DNA of 64,000 bases from CAVQRB01 sp963715055 (GTDB lineage Bacteria; Pseudomonadota; Alphaproteobacteria; Rhodobacterales; Rhodobacteraceae). Shown here in pieces: positions 1 through 10,601 of the stretch. The position numbers were made by a program, and so were the translations under genes. The notes below the pieces were generated by a model. It made no database searches. It was not told the DNA's origin and saw only the letters and a program-made list of their open reading frames with translations. Location of the stretch: assembly GCA_963715055.1 (NCBI GenBank), contig CAVQRB010000002.1:372001-436000 (forward strand), in the 5' to 3' direction. Numbering within the stretch: the first letter of the stretch is position 1; the number at the start of each line of letters is the position of its first letter.

Positions 1-1471
1 CGCTCACGGTGTCGGCGAAGGAGTTCACGAGGAAGCCATTGGCATCCACTTCACGCCACATCAGGCCTTCCATGATGCCCGTGACCCACATCGACGCCGC
101 ATAGAGCACAATGCCGATGGTCGCGAGCCAGAAGTGCCAGCTGACGAGACCCAAGCTGTAGAGCCGTTCGCGCTTCCACAGGACCGGGACGAGATAGTAG
201 AGCATCCCGAAGGTGATGAGCCCGTTCCAGCCGAGCGCACCCGAATGCACGTGGCCGATGGTCCAGTCGGTGTAATGCGACAGCGAGTTGACCGAGCGGA
301 TCGACATCATCGGTCCCTCGAAGGTGGACATGCCGTAGAAGGCGAGCGAGGTCACCATCATCCGCAGCACCGGGTCGGTGCGCAGCTTGTCCCAGGCGCC
401 TTGCAGCGTCATCAGACCGTTGATCATGCCGCCCCAGCTGGGCATCCACAGGATGATCGAGAAGACCATGCCCAAGGTCGCCGCCCAATCCGGCAGCGCC
501 GTGTAGTGCAAGTGGTGCGGACCTGCCCAGATATAGAGGAAAATCAGCGCCCAGAAGTGGATGATCGAGAGCTTGTAGGAGAAGACGGGGCGTTCGGCCT
601 GTTTCGGCACGAAGTAGTACATCATGCCAAGAAAGCCCGCCGTGAGGAAGAAGCCCACCGCGTTGTGGCCGTACCACCACTGCACCATCGCGTCCTGCAC
701 GCCCGAGAAGACCTGAACCGACTTCGAGCCCCAGATCGAGACCGGGATGGAGATGTTGTTGACCACATGCAGCATGGCAACAGTGACGATGAACGACAGA
801 AGAAACCAGTTCGCCACATAGATATGCGGCTCCTTGCGCCGGATCAATGTGCCGAGGAAGCAGGCGAGGAAGGCGAGCCAGACGACCGTCAGCCAGAGAT
901 CGACGTACCACTCGGGCTCCGCGTATTCCTTGGATTGCGTGCCGCCCAAAAGATAGCCCGTGGCCGCCAGCACGATGAAGAGCTGGTAGCCCCAGAAGAC
1001 GAACCAGCCGAGGTTGCCGCCCCAAAGCCGCGCCGCAGAGGTTCGCTGGACGATGAAGAAGGAGCTTGCGATCAGGGCGTTGCCGCCGAAGGCAAAGATC
1101 ACCGCGGACGTGTGCAGAGGCCGCAGGCGCCCGAAGTTGCCGAAAGGCTGCGCCCATTCGAAGTTGAGCGACGGGAAGGCCAGCTGGAAGGCGATGACGA
1201 CCCCCACCAGAAAGCCGACCACGCCCCAGAAGGCGGTGGCGATGACCCCGGCCCTGACCACGCTGTCGAAATACTCGTTTTGTGGAATCGGCGCGCGCGG
1301 CTCGTCGGTCGCCCGCAATGTGACGAGGAAAAGCCCGCCCGCCACGATCATGAAGATGATCATGTGGATCTGATAGGCCAGGTCTCTCGCGTAGCTGGCC
1401 GCAATCATCGCAAGCAGCGTGGCAAGCGCCAGCCCGATGAGCTTTGCGTAATGCTGTGTTCCGGTATTCAT
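1..1471 (-). CDS. ccoN: cbb3-type cytochrome c oxidase subunit I (CcoN), C-terminus cut by window edge
   Basis: Catalytic heme-copper subunit of the high-affinity cbb3 terminal oxidase in the inner membrane; reduces O2 with electrons from cytochrome c and pumps protons. Translating the minus strand from the ATG at 1471 gives 490 codons before the edge; the family is somewhat longer, so only a short C-terminal piece is missing. The polytopic sequence shows the expected ligands: H120 in RPLHTSAV, H269 in WWYGHNAVGF (CuB site), H319/H320 in AGPHHLHY, and H408/H410 in IGHVHSGALGW. ccoOQP would be expected beyond the left edge. The divergent spacer carries an FNR box, as expected for a micro-oxically induced oxidase. 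No frame disruption was seen in the visible part. Confidence 0.95.
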   Translation of the reverse strand, partial: MNTGTQHYAKLIGLALATLLAMIAASYARDLAYQIHMIIFMIVAGGLFLVTLRATDEPRAPIPQNEYFDSVVRAGVIATAFWGVVGFLVGVVIAFQLAFPSLNFEWAQPFGNFGRLRPLHTSAVIFAFGGNALIASSFFIVQRTSAARLWGGNLGWFVFWGYQLFIVLAATGYLLGGTQSKEYAEPEWYVDLWLTVVWLAFLACFLGTLIRRKEPHIYVANWFLLSFIVTVAMLHVVNNISIPVSIWGSKSVQVFSGVQDAMVQWWYGHNAVGFFLTAGFLGMMYYFVPKQAERPVFSYKLSIIHFWALIFLYIWAGPHHLHYTALPDWAATLGMVFSIILWMPSWGGMINGLMTLQGAWDKLRTDPVLRMMVTSLAFYGMSTFEGPMMSIRSVNSLSHYTDWTIGHVHSGALGWNGLITFGMLYYLVPVLWKRERLYSLGLVSWHFWLATIGIVLYAASMWVTGIMEGLMWREVDANGFLVNSFADTVS

Positions 1472-1571
1472 CTCTCCGGTGTCCCTTCCGTATCGGCACC
1501 CGCAAGACGCACTTCGCCCCAGGGTTTGCTTCTTTATGGGCCGCTTGTGGCGGAAGCCTGTCGGGCGTTCC

Positions 1572-1585
1572 TTGATCTGTATCAA
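1572..1585. promoter_or_regulatory. FNR/FnrL box between ccoN and usp
   Basis: TTGATCTGTATCAA matches the FNR consensus TTGAT-N4-ATCAA exactly. It lies 101 bp upstream of the ccoN ATG and 92 bp upstream of the usp ATG. Activation of ccoN under low oxygen is the expected role from Rhodobacter FnrL biology. The -10 on the ccoN side at the canonical distance is weak (CACAAG), so the exact promoter is uncertain. Confidence 0.85.
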
Positions 1586-1603
1586 GGTTTTGCCATTTTG
1601 TGC

Positions 1604-1617
1604 CTGACCCGGATCAA
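1604..1617 (+). promoter_or_regulatory. Degenerate second FNR-like site, usp side
   Basis: CTGACCCGGATCAA keeps one full half-site (ATCAA) and a TGA in the other. Its centre is about 31 bp upstream of the centre of TAGACT (1639-1644), a plausible -10. That is the spacing of an FNR-activated class II promoter and would place the usp start near 1652. This is inference from geometry only. Confidence 0.45.
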
Positions 1618-1676
1618 TGCAGCGGCGGACACGGGCGATAGACTGGGCTGATCCCAGGTATGAAAGGAACCCGCTC

Positions 1677-2513
1677 ATGTCCTACAAAACGATCTTCACC
1701 GTGATGACGGAGTTTGACGCCAATTCCCCGGTCCTGACCCAGGCGGTCGCATTGGCGGCCTCCCAGGATGCGCATCTCGAAGTCATGTGTCTCGGGCTCG
1801 ATCGCTCGCACACCAATTACTACGAGGTGGGCGCCAGTGCCATGATCCTGCAGAACTCCATTGAGGAAACCAATGCCAAAGCGGATGCGATTCTCGCGGA
1901 GGCCTCGGCCTTTCTCGGCAGCACGAACCTGCGTTGGAACGCCCTGAGCACGATCGCGACAATCGGCGACGTGACGCGCACCGTTTCCGGGATCGCCCGT
2001 TTTTCCGATCTTGCGATCGTGGCCCTGCCCTATGCCGACACGGCCCGCAGCGATGACAGCGTGGTGCTGGAAGCGATGCTCTTTGATGCCGCCTGCCCGA
2101 CGCTGGTCGTTCCAAAGGCCAAAAGCACGGTACCAGCGGAAACCATCGTCATCGGCTGGAACGAAAGCGCCGAAGCCCTGCGCGCGGTGCGCGCGGCCCT
2201 GCCCTTCCTTAAACAGGCCAAGTCGGTACATATCGCGATCATCGATCCCCCGGAATTCGGCCCGGACCGCTCGGACCCTGGCGGGGCGCTCGCGGTCTTC
2301 CTGTCGCGCCACGGTATCAGCTGCGACATTCAGGTGATGACCCGCGCCGGAGCCCGCGTGAGCGAAAGGCTGCAACGCCACGTCACGGAGACCGGCGGCG
2401 ACCTTCTGGTGATGGGGGGGTACGGCCATTCGCGCTTCCGCGAAGCGGTACTGGGCGGTGCGACGCGCGAAATGCTCGAACACAGCAAGGTGCCCGTGCT
2501 GATGGCGCATTGA
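1677..2513 (+). CDS. Universal stress protein, tandem UspA-domain type
   Basis: A 278-residue cytoplasmic protein about twice the length of a single Usp domain. The C-terminal half ends with a nucleotide-binding-like signature, VMGGYGHSRFREAVLGGATR, fitting the G-x2-G-x9-G(S/T) pattern of ATP-binding Usp domains. The start was chosen at the ATG following AAAGGAAC, giving an N-terminus MSYKTIFTVMTEFD typical of the family; an upstream in-frame ATG at 1617 has no ribosome site. It sits between ccoN and fnrL and is preceded by FNR-like sites, so it is likely part of the low-oxygen response. The exact ligand and role are unknown. Confidence 0.88.
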   Translation: MSYKTIFTVMTEFDANSPVLTQAVALAASQDAHLEVMCLGLDRSHTNYYEVGASAMILQNSIEETNAKADAILAEASAFLGSTNLRWNALSTIATIGDVTRTVSGIARFSDLAIVALPYADTARSDDSVVLEAMLFDAACPTLVVPKAKSTVPAETIVIGWNESAEALRAVRAALPFLKQAKSVHIAIIDPPEFGPDRSDPGGALAVFLSRHGISCDIQVMTRAGARVSERLQRHVTETGGDLLVMGGYGHSRFREAVLGGATREMLEHSKVPVLMAH

Positions 2514-2525
2514 CAGCGCGAAGCG

Positions 2526-3269
2526 TCAGCTCAGCATGCCGCCGTCGCTGTCATCGCCCGCTTCCTCGAGCAGGCGATGCATGTCGGGCACGGTGATCCT
2601 GCGCTTGCCATCGAGGATGATGATTCCGTCCTTCTTGAGGGCGGACATCTGGCGGCTGACGGTTTCGAGCGTCAGGCCGAGGTAGTCCGACATCGCCTCA
2701 CGGGTCAGCGGCAGGTCAAAGGTCAGTTTCCGCGTGGCTGGCGTCTGTCCAAGCACGGCATCGCGCCGGGCGATGATCGACAGCAGGCTCGCGATCTTCT
2801 CGCGCGCGGTCTTGCGGCCGAGAACGAGCATCCACTCGCGCGCGGCATCAAGCTCATCGAGCGTCATTTCGAGCAGCCGGTGCGCGATATGCGGTGTCTC
2901 GTCGATCAGTTTCTCGAAGGGCTTGCGCCGGAAACAGCACATCACCAGATCGCTTGTCGCATGGACGGTATAGGTGGCCCGGTCGCGCCCGGGACGGCCC
3001 ACGAAATCCGACGGCAGGAGAAGCCCCACCATCTGCGTGCGCCCATCCTCCATCGTCTGGGTCAGCGAGGCCACGCCCGACACGACCGAGGCGACGAAAT
3101 CCATCTTGTCACCGGCCCACATCACGGTCTGGCCCGCGCTGAAGGTGCGGTAATACTTGACCTCCTCGAGCCGTGCCAGTTCATCCACCTCACAGCGCGC
3201 GCAGACCGCCCGATGCCGGATCGGGCAGTCGGCGCACTCGCGGAAATCGGGCGCTGACGTATCGTGCAT
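2526..3269 (-). CDS. fnrL: FnrL, Crp/Fnr-family oxygen-sensing transcription regulator
   Basis: A 247-residue activator of micro-oxic and anaerobic genes that binds TTGAT-N4-ATCAA. The N-terminus has clustered cysteines C12, C15, C23 and C26, and a central C111-C112, consistent with an oxygen-labile 4Fe-4S cluster. A cyclic-nucleotide-like beta roll follows, and the C-terminal helix-turn-helix carries ETVSRQMSALK, with the E-x-x-SR recognition signature. The start at 3269 is preferred because GGAG precedes it and because the FNR box would otherwise lie inside the gene (a longer frame opens at 3311). The neighbours ccoN, usp and hemN are typical FnrL targets; the box 16 bp upstream suggests autoregulation. 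Confidence 0.95.
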   Translation of the reverse strand: MHDTSAPDFRECADCPIRHRAVCARCEVDELARLEEVKYYRTFSAGQTVMWAGDKMDFVASVVSGVASLTQTMEDGRTQMVGLLLPSDFVGRPGRDRATYTVHATSDLVMCCFRRKPFEKLIDETPHIAHRLLEMTLDELDAAREWMLVLGRKTAREKIASLLSIIARRDAVLGQTPATRKLTFDLPLTREAMSDYLGLTLETVSRQMSALKKDGIIILDGKRRITVPDMHRLLEEAGDDSDGGMLS

Positions 3270-3284
3270 CCAAAAACTCCAAGT

Positions 3285-3298
3285 TTGATCTGTGTCAA
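3285..3298. promoter_or_regulatory. FNR/FnrL box between fnrL and hemN
   Basis: TTGATCTGTGTCAA differs from the consensus at a single half-site base. Its centre is 31-32 bp from the centre of TATCCC (3321-3326), a candidate -10 for hemN. On the fnrL side it is too close to the start codon for activation, which would fit autorepression. Confidence 0.85.
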
Positions 3299-3332
3299 AG
3301 AACCCTGACACATCTGACCCTATCCCGTCACT

Positions 3333-4688
3333 ATGAACATGACATCCAGATTAGCAAGAATGGGTCTTTTTGACGCAAAGGTGCCGCGGTACACCAGCTA
3401 CCCCACAGCGCCTCAGTTCAAGAAAGACATAGGCCCGGCCCAGATGCGTGACTGGATCGCGGCAATTGCGCCCGGCAGCAGGATTTCTCTCTACCTGCAC
3501 GTGCCGTTCTGCCGAAAGCTGTGCTGGTTCTGTGCCTGCAGGACCCAGGGCACGCCCAGTGCCGCGCCGGTAAGAGCCTATCTGGAGACCCTGCTGAAAG
3601 AGGTGGCGCTGGTCGGGCAAATGCTGCCGGAGGGTGTCACGCTGAGCAGGATGCACTGGGGCGGCGGCACGCCCACGCTGCTTGACAAGGCGATGATCGC
3701 GGAACTTGCCGGCGGAATCGCCGATGTCATGCCGCTGGCTGACAATGCCGAGTTCTCCGTCGAGATCGATCCCAATGAGATCGACCAGGCACGCGTCGAT
3801 GCGCTGGCCGCGGCCGGGATGACCCGCGCTTCCATTGGGGTGCAGGATTTCGACCAGGAAATTCAGAAAACCATCGGCCGCCTGCAAGGCTTCGAAGTGA
3901 CCCGCGATGCGGCCCAGATGCTGCGGGCGGCAGGCATTCACTCGCTTAATGCCGACATTCTCTTCGGTCTGCCGCATCAGACACAGGAACGCATTGCCGC
4001 CACTGTGCAGAAACTTCTCACACTCTACCCGGACCGTGTGGCGCTTTACGGATATGCGCATGTGCCGTGGATGGCGCGGCGCCAGTCGCTGATCCCCTCC
4101 GACGCCCTGCCGAAACCCGAAGAGCGCCTCGGACTTTTCGAGACCGCACGGCAACTCTTTGAATGGGACGGCTACCAGCAGATCGGGATCGACCACTTCG
4201 CCGTGCCCTCCGATACACTTGCGGTCGCCGCGCGCACGGGCCGGCTCCGCCGCAACTTCCAGGGCTATACGGATGAGCCGGCGGAGGTGCTTCTGGGTCT
4301 CGGTGCCTCGGCGATCTCGCGCTTCCCGCAAGGCTATGCCCAGAATGATGCCGCCACATCCGGCTATACCAAGGCAATTCGTGACGACGCGCTATCCACG
4401 GTGCGCGGGCACCGGTTCACCGCCGAGGACCAGTTGCGTGGACGGCTGATCGAAGCCTTGATGTGCGATTTCAAAGTGGATTTCGCTGAGTTCGCCGAGA
4501 AGTTCCCCGCGCAAGACAGGCACATTCGCGTGCTTCTGAGCCGTGCGGCGCAGCAGTTCGGCGATCTCGTTGAGCTGTCGCCACTAGGGCTCAGGATCAA
4601 GCCCGACGGCGTGCCGCTCACGCGGATCATCGCGCGGTTCTTCGATGCCTATGACATGTCCGGCGCGGGACACGCTTCAGCGATCTGA
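3333..4688 (+). CDS. hemN: Oxygen-independent coproporphyrinogen III dehydrogenase (HemN)
   Basis: Radical-SAM enzyme converting coproporphyrinogen III to protoporphyrinogen IX without O2, needed for heme in micro-oxic growth. The 451-residue length fits the family. The N-terminus VPRYTSYPTAPQF is a HemN hallmark, and the cluster motif C60-RKL-C64-WF-C67-AC follows, with HWGGGTPTLL downstream. HemN differs from HemW partly by this full CxxxCxxCxC arrangement. ATG codons at 3333 and 3339 are both possible; neither has a clear ribosome site, which together with the FNR-box spacing suggests a leaderless message. It is divergent from fnrL and belongs to the same regulon. Confidence 0.95.
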   Translation: MNMTSRLARMGLFDAKVPRYTSYPTAPQFKKDIGPAQMRDWIAAIAPGSRISLYLHVPFCRKLCWFCACRTQGTPSAAPVRAYLETLLKEVALVGQMLPEGVTLSRMHWGGGTPTLLDKAMIAELAGGIADVMPLADNAEFSVEIDPNEIDQARVDALAAAGMTRASIGVQDFDQEIQKTIGRLQGFEVTRDAAQMLRAAGIHSLNADILFGLPHQTQERIAATVQKLLTLYPDRVALYGYAHVPWMARRQSLIPSDALPKPEERLGLFETARQLFEWDGYQQIGIDHFAVPSDTLAVAARTGRLRRNFQGYTDEPAEVLLGLGASAISRFPQGYAQNDAATSGYTKAIRDDALSTVRGHRFTAEDQLRGRLIEALMCDFKVDFAEFAEKFPAQDRHIRVLLSRAAQQFGDLVELSPLGLRIKPDGVPLTRIIARFFDAYDMSGAGHASAI

Positions 4689-4709
4689 AAAGCGTTTGAC
4701 CGGGCAGAG

Positions 4710-6286
<1,577 letters not shown>

Positions 6287-6290
<4 letters not shown>

Positions 6291-7393
6291 GAAAAGGTCT
6301 TTCTGGGATCAAACGCGTCACGCACCCCTTCGAAGATGAAGACCAGCAGCGACAACATGATCGCGAAGGTGAAGAAGGCGGTGAACGCCAGCCAAGGTGC
6401 GCCGAGGTTCTGTTTGGCCTGCAGGGTCAGTTCCCCCAGCGAGGGCGCCGAGGACGGCAGGCCGAAACCGAGGAAATCGAGGATTGCCAGCGTGGAGATC
6501 GTGCCGGTGATGATGAAGGGCAGCATCGTGAGCATCGCGACCATCGCATTGGGCAGCATGTGGCGGAACATGATGGTGATGTTCGACACACCGAGCGCGC
6601 GTGCCGCGCGGACATATTCGAGGTTGCGGGCGCGCAGGAATTCGGCGCGCACCACGCCCACGAGCGAGGTCCAGCTGAAGAGCACCAGCAGGATGACAAG
6701 GAGCCAGAAACTTCGCCCCAGAATGGCGAACATGATGATGATCACGTAGAGCGATGGCGTGGAGGCCCAGATCTCGATGATCCGCTGGAAGATCAGGTCG
6801 GTCTTGCCGCCGAAGAACCCCTGCACCGCACCGGCGATGATGCCGATAAGGCTCGACAGCCCGGTCACGATCAGCGTGAAAAGCACCGAGAGGCGAAAGC
6901 CGTGAATCACGCGAGCCAGCACGTCGCGCTTGGTGCCGTCGGTGCCAAGCAGATTCTGCTCGTTGGGCGGCAGCGGCGCGGCGCCGGGACGGTCCACCGC
7001 CGTGTCGAATGAATAGGGAATGAGCGGCCAGATCGCCCAGCCTTTCTCGATCGGCTGCCCGTCGATGATACCATCTTCGGCATCCTCGATATAGCCTTCG
7101 GGATCGTCGAAACAGAGATCAAGTCCGCCGGTGGCGATCAGGCATTTGACCTCAGGATCGCGATAGACGGCTTCGGTCTGGAAATCACCGCCGAATTCGG
7201 TTTCGGGATAGAAGTTCCAGATCGGCGTGTAGTAACTGCCGCGGTAGTTGATCAGGATCGGCTTGTCATAGGCAATGAACTCGGCAAAGAGCGACAGCCC
7301 GAAGAGAATGCCGAAGATCCATAACGACCAGTAGGCGCGGCGGTTGCGCTTGAAGTTACGCCAGCGGCGCTGGTTCAGCGGAGAGAGCGCCAT
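6287..7393 (-). CDS. yejE: YejE, peptide ABC transporter permease
   Basis: Inner-membrane permease of 368 residues. An N-terminal membrane segment (about residues 22-40) is followed by a long extracytoplasmic loop, then about five transmembrane helices of the binding-protein-dependent type. The cytoplasmic coupling loop reads EYVRAARALGVSNITIMFRHMLPNA, containing the conserved A-x3-G-x9-P pattern. C-terminal PSSAPSLGELTLQAKQN is typical of DppC/YejE. Start and stop overlap yejB (TGATG) and yejF (ATGA). Confidence 0.92.
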
Positions 7394-8481
7394 CAGCCTT
7401 CTCTCCGCTCGAAGTCGATGCGCGGATCGACCAGCACATACATCAGGTCGGACAGGATGCCCACGACCAGCCCGATCAGCCCGAAGATGAAGAGCGTGCC
7501 GAAGACGATGGGATAGTCGCGCGCCACCGCCGCCTCGAAACCCAGACGCCCCAATCCGTCGAGGCTGAAGATCGTCTCGATGATGAGCGAGCCGCCGAAG
7601 AAGACGCCGATGAACACCGCCGGAAAGCCCGCGATCACGATCAGCATGGCGTTGCGGAAGACGTGACCGTAAAGCACCCGGCTTTCCGGCAGGCCCTTGG
7701 CGCGGGCGGTCATCACATAGTGTTTCTTGATCTCGTCGAGAAAGCTGTTCTTGGTCAGCAGGGTCAGTGTCGCGAAGGCCGAGATGGTCGAGGCCAGCAC
7801 CGGCAGGGTGATATGCCAGAAGTAATCCGCGACTTTCCCCATCGGCGAGAGCTGATCGAAATTATCGGACGTCAGGCCGCGCAGCGGGAAGATCTGCCAA
7901 TAGGAGCCGCCGGCGAAAAGCACCAGCAAAAGGATCGCGAAGAGAAATCCCGGAATCGCATAGGCCGCGATGATGGCGCCGCTGGTCCAGGTGTCGAAAC
8001 TGGTGCCGTCCTTTACTGCCTTGCGAATTCCGAGCGGAATCGACACCAGATAGGCAATGAGCGTGGACCAGAGCCCCAAGGTGATCGAGACAGGCAGCTT
8101 CTCCTTGATCAGCTCGATGACCGAGATCGAGCGGAAATAGCTCTCGCCGAAATCGAACCGCATGTAGTTCCAGATCATGTTCAGAAAGCGCTCGACGGGA
8201 GGCTTGTCGAAGCCGAATTCCCTTTCGAGCTCGGCAATGAATTCCGGTGGCAGACCACGCGCGCCAATGTACTGGCTGTCGTTCGCGCCGAGATCCGTGG
8301 CCCCTGCATCGTTGTTGGTGCCCGAGAACCCCTCGAAGACATCTCCGCCGCCCTGGATGCGGGCGATGGCCTGCTCCACGGGTCCGCCGGGCACGAATTG
8401 CACCAGCGCAAAGTTGATCAGCATGATCCCCAAAAGGGTCGGGATGACCAGCAAGAGCCTTCTGACGATATAGGCGCCCAC
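7393..8481 (-). CDS. yejB: YejB, peptide ABC transporter permease
   Basis: Inner-membrane permease of 362 residues, DppB/OppB type: N-terminal MGAYIVRRLL followed by a hydrophobic segment, a long periplasmic loop, then helices with the loop EIKKHYVMTARAKGLPESRV and FRNAMLIVIAGFP. It uses a GTG start with GAGGTAAG upstream, 4 bp after the yejA stop. It pairs with YejE to form the channel for peptides delivered by YejA. Confidence 0.92.
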   Translation of the reverse strand: MGAYIVRRLLLVIPTLLGIMLINFALVQFVPGGPVEQAIARIQGGGDVFEGFSGTNNDAGATDLGANDSQYIGARGLPPEFIAELEREFGFDKPPVERFLNMIWNYMRFDFGESYFRSISVIELIKEKLPVSITLGLWSTLIAYLVSIPLGIRKAVKDGTSFDTWTSGAIIAAYAIPGFLFAILLLVLFAGGSYWQIFPLRGLTSDNFDQLSPMGKVADYFWHITLPVLASTISAFATLTLLTKNSFLDEIKKHYVMTARAKGLPESRVLYGHVFRNAMLIVIAGFPAVFIGVFFGGSLIIETIFSLDGLGRLGFEAAVARDYPIVFGTLFIFGLIGLVVGILSDLMYVLVDPRIDFERREG

Positions 8482-8485
8482 GAAC

Positions 8486-10414
8486 TTACCTCAGTGCGCC
8501 GGCAGCCCGCAAGGCGTCCGCCTTGTCCTGATTGTACCACCAGAAATCCAGTTCTCCCAAGGCATAGGGCGGAATGGTCTCGGGGTGCTCATACTGATCG
8601 TAGTAGGCGACCCAGTGGCTCGGATTGTACCAGGTTGGGATCATGATGAACTCGTGCCGCAAGGCCCGATCGAGCGCCTTCAGCGAGGCCTCCTCCTCTT
8701 CGCGCGAGGTTGCCTGCAGCGAGCGTTCGATGATCGCATCGACGAGCGGGCTTGCGAGACCAGCGGGGTTGAAGAGACTGAAGGTGGCAGCTTCGGAGCC
8801 GTACCGCTGCATGAGCCCGGTGCCGGTCCCGAGGAATGCCGCATAGGAATCGTACACGAGATCGTAGTCCCGGTCGCGCTCGCGCGATGTGTATTGCGAC
8901 GCGTCGACCTTTTCGAGGGTGATATCGATGCCCAGGGTTTTCACGTTGGCGACGAAATTTTCCATCACCGCGCTCAATGTCGGTGAGGACGCCGTGTTGA
9001 AGAGGAAATTCAGCTTGAGAACCTCGCCGCCCGCGTTGCGCCGGATGCCATCGGTGCCCACGGCCCAACCGGCCTCATCAAGAAGCGCCATGGCGGTGCG
9101 TGCGTTGCGCCGGTCGAGCAGCCGTTCCGCCGCCGAGGTATGCGGCAGAAGCGCAGGCTCGGTCAGCATATCGGGCGATACCAGATCGCCCAAGGATTGC
9201 AGCAGCGCCAGTTCCGCGCCTTCCGGCAGGCCAGCAGCCATCAAGGGCGTGTCCTGCGTATAAGAGACCCGCTGCTTGAAAAGCCCGTATTGCAGGCTCT
9301 CGTTGGTCCATTCGAAGTTGAAGGCAAGGGCGATCGCCTGACGCACCCGACGGTCCTTCAAGGCGTCGCGTCCGAGATTGAAGACGATGCCAGCCGGTGT
9401 CGGCGGCGAGCCATCGGGCAGTTCATTGAGCACGACCTGGCCTTGCGTCACCTTCGGGAAGTCGTAGCCGCTCGCCCATTTCTTCGAATCGCCTTCGTTG
9501 CGGAAGGTGTATTCGCCCGCCTTGAAGGCCTCGAAGGCCGCAGTATCGTCGCCGAAATACTCGATACGGATGGTGTCGAAATTGTTACGTCCCACGTTGA
9601 AGGGAAGGTCCTTGCCCCAGTAATCGGGATTGCGCTTGTAGACGATGCGGCGGTTCACATCGACACTCTCGATCATGTAGGGGCCAGAACCGGGGGAGAC
9701 GTCGAGCCGGCTCTCGTCGAGCCCGTAGCCCTTCTCCTCGTACCATTTCTTCGACCAGGCCGGCACGAACCCCACCTGGTCGATCAGGCTGCGCCGGGAG
9801 ATGCCTTCGGTGAAATAGAATTTGATGGTATGGTCGTCGATCACCTCGACCTTCGGAATGCGCTTGCGCACAGCTTCCGCATAGGACTGCAACCCTTCAT
9901 CGAGCAAGAGGTTGTGACTGAAGGCGATGTCATGAGCCGTTACCGGGCTACCATCGGAGAATGTCGCTTCCTTGCGCATGTGGAAGATGACCCAATCCTT
10001 GGTTTCGGGGTATTCGATGCGCTCGCACAGCAGGCAATAGCTTTCCCCGTAGACATCCGCCGGGGCGGAATCGCCGCCCGTACCATCGCCTAGCAGGCTT
10101 TCATACATGATCGTGGAGAGCGCCCCGGCGCGGCCCTTGCGGGTGTAGGGGTGCATCGAGTCGAAAGTGCCGACCACGTTGAGGGCGATCTCACCACCCT
10201 TCGGCGCATCGGGGTTCACATAGCTGAAGTGGGTGTAATCGGCCGGATAAGTCAGATCGCCATAGAAGGAGTAACCGTGGCTCACGATCATCTTGTCTTC
10301 CGCCAACGCCGGGCCCGACCAGGCGAGAGATGCCGCGAGCGCGCTTGCAAGAAGGCGGCGCATGGAACCAATGATCGTGTTGCACGAAGCCGCAGATGCG
10401 GTTGGGGCTCTCAT
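8486..10414 (-). CDS. yejA: YejA, extracytoplasmic peptide-binding protein
   Basis: Substrate-binding protein of the SBP_bac_5 (oligopeptide/nickel) family, 642 residues, exported to the periplasm. The start at 10414 follows GGAGGA at good spacing and gives a long n-region then LLASALAASLAWSGPALAED, a signal peptide cleaved after ALA. A shorter start at the second ATG (10363) is possible; the longest open frame (from 10522) is unlikely. Motifs such as ATFSDGSPVTAHDIAFS and KRNPDYWGKD are typical of the family. In enterobacteria the Yej system imports peptides including microcin C; the natural substrate here is unknown. First gene of yejABEF. Confidence 0.92.
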   Translation of the reverse strand: MRAPTASAASCNTIIGSMRRLLASALAASLAWSGPALAEDKMIVSHGYSFYGDLTYPADYTHFSYVNPDAPKGGEIALNVVGTFDSMHPYTRKGRAGALSTIMYESLLGDGTGGDSAPADVYGESYCLLCERIEYPETKDWVIFHMRKEATFSDGSPVTAHDIAFSHNLLLDEGLQSYAEAVRKRIPKVEVIDDHTIKFYFTEGISRRSLIDQVGFVPAWSKKWYEEKGYGLDESRLDVSPGSGPYMIESVDVNRRIVYKRNPDYWGKDLPFNVGRNNFDTIRIEYFGDDTAAFEAFKAGEYTFRNEGDSKKWASGYDFPKVTQGQVVLNELPDGSPPTPAGIVFNLGRDALKDRRVRQAIALAFNFEWTNESLQYGLFKQRVSYTQDTPLMAAGLPEGAELALLQSLGDLVSPDMLTEPALLPHTSAAERLLDRRNARTAMALLDEAGWAVGTDGIRRNAGGEVLKLNFLFNTASSPTLSAVMENFVANVKTLGIDITLEKVDASQYTSRERDRDYDLVYDSYAAFLGTGTGLMQRYGSEAATFSLFNPAGLASPLVDAIIERSLQATSREEEEASLKALDRALRHEFIMIPTWYNPSHWVAYYDQYEHPETIPPYALGELDFWWYNQDKADALRAAGALR

Positions 10415-10549
10415 CAGGCAAATCCTCCGGTCTGGCGCCGCGAACTCGGCATCTTTATGGTTCAGGATGTAAGCTAACGGGAGCCAGCGCCAAGATACAA
10501 GTTGCGAAATTGTTATCTGCACCTTGCGATCAGGTGCTGCGCAACATTA

Positions 10550-10578
10550 AGGCCGTCTGCGCTGTGAGCAGACGGCCT
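10550..10578 (-). terminator. Strong hairpin terminator after the cytochrome c gene
   Basis: A perfect 11-bp stem (AGGCCGTCTGC / GCAGACGGCCT) with a 7-nt loop, 24 bp past the cytochrome stop. Read on the minus strand it is followed by TTAATGTT, a weak U-tract. Confidence 0.8.
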
Positions 10579-10601
10579 CTGATTTCTTCGCAGGCCCTGG
10601 A

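Noticed and set aside
51..1651. Two long open frames (484 and 505 codons) over the ccoN region
   Set aside because: Both are out-of-frame shadows of ccoN; their proteins are arginine/histidine-rich without any domain, while the ccoN frame is a complete oxidase sequence that is simply cut by the edge.
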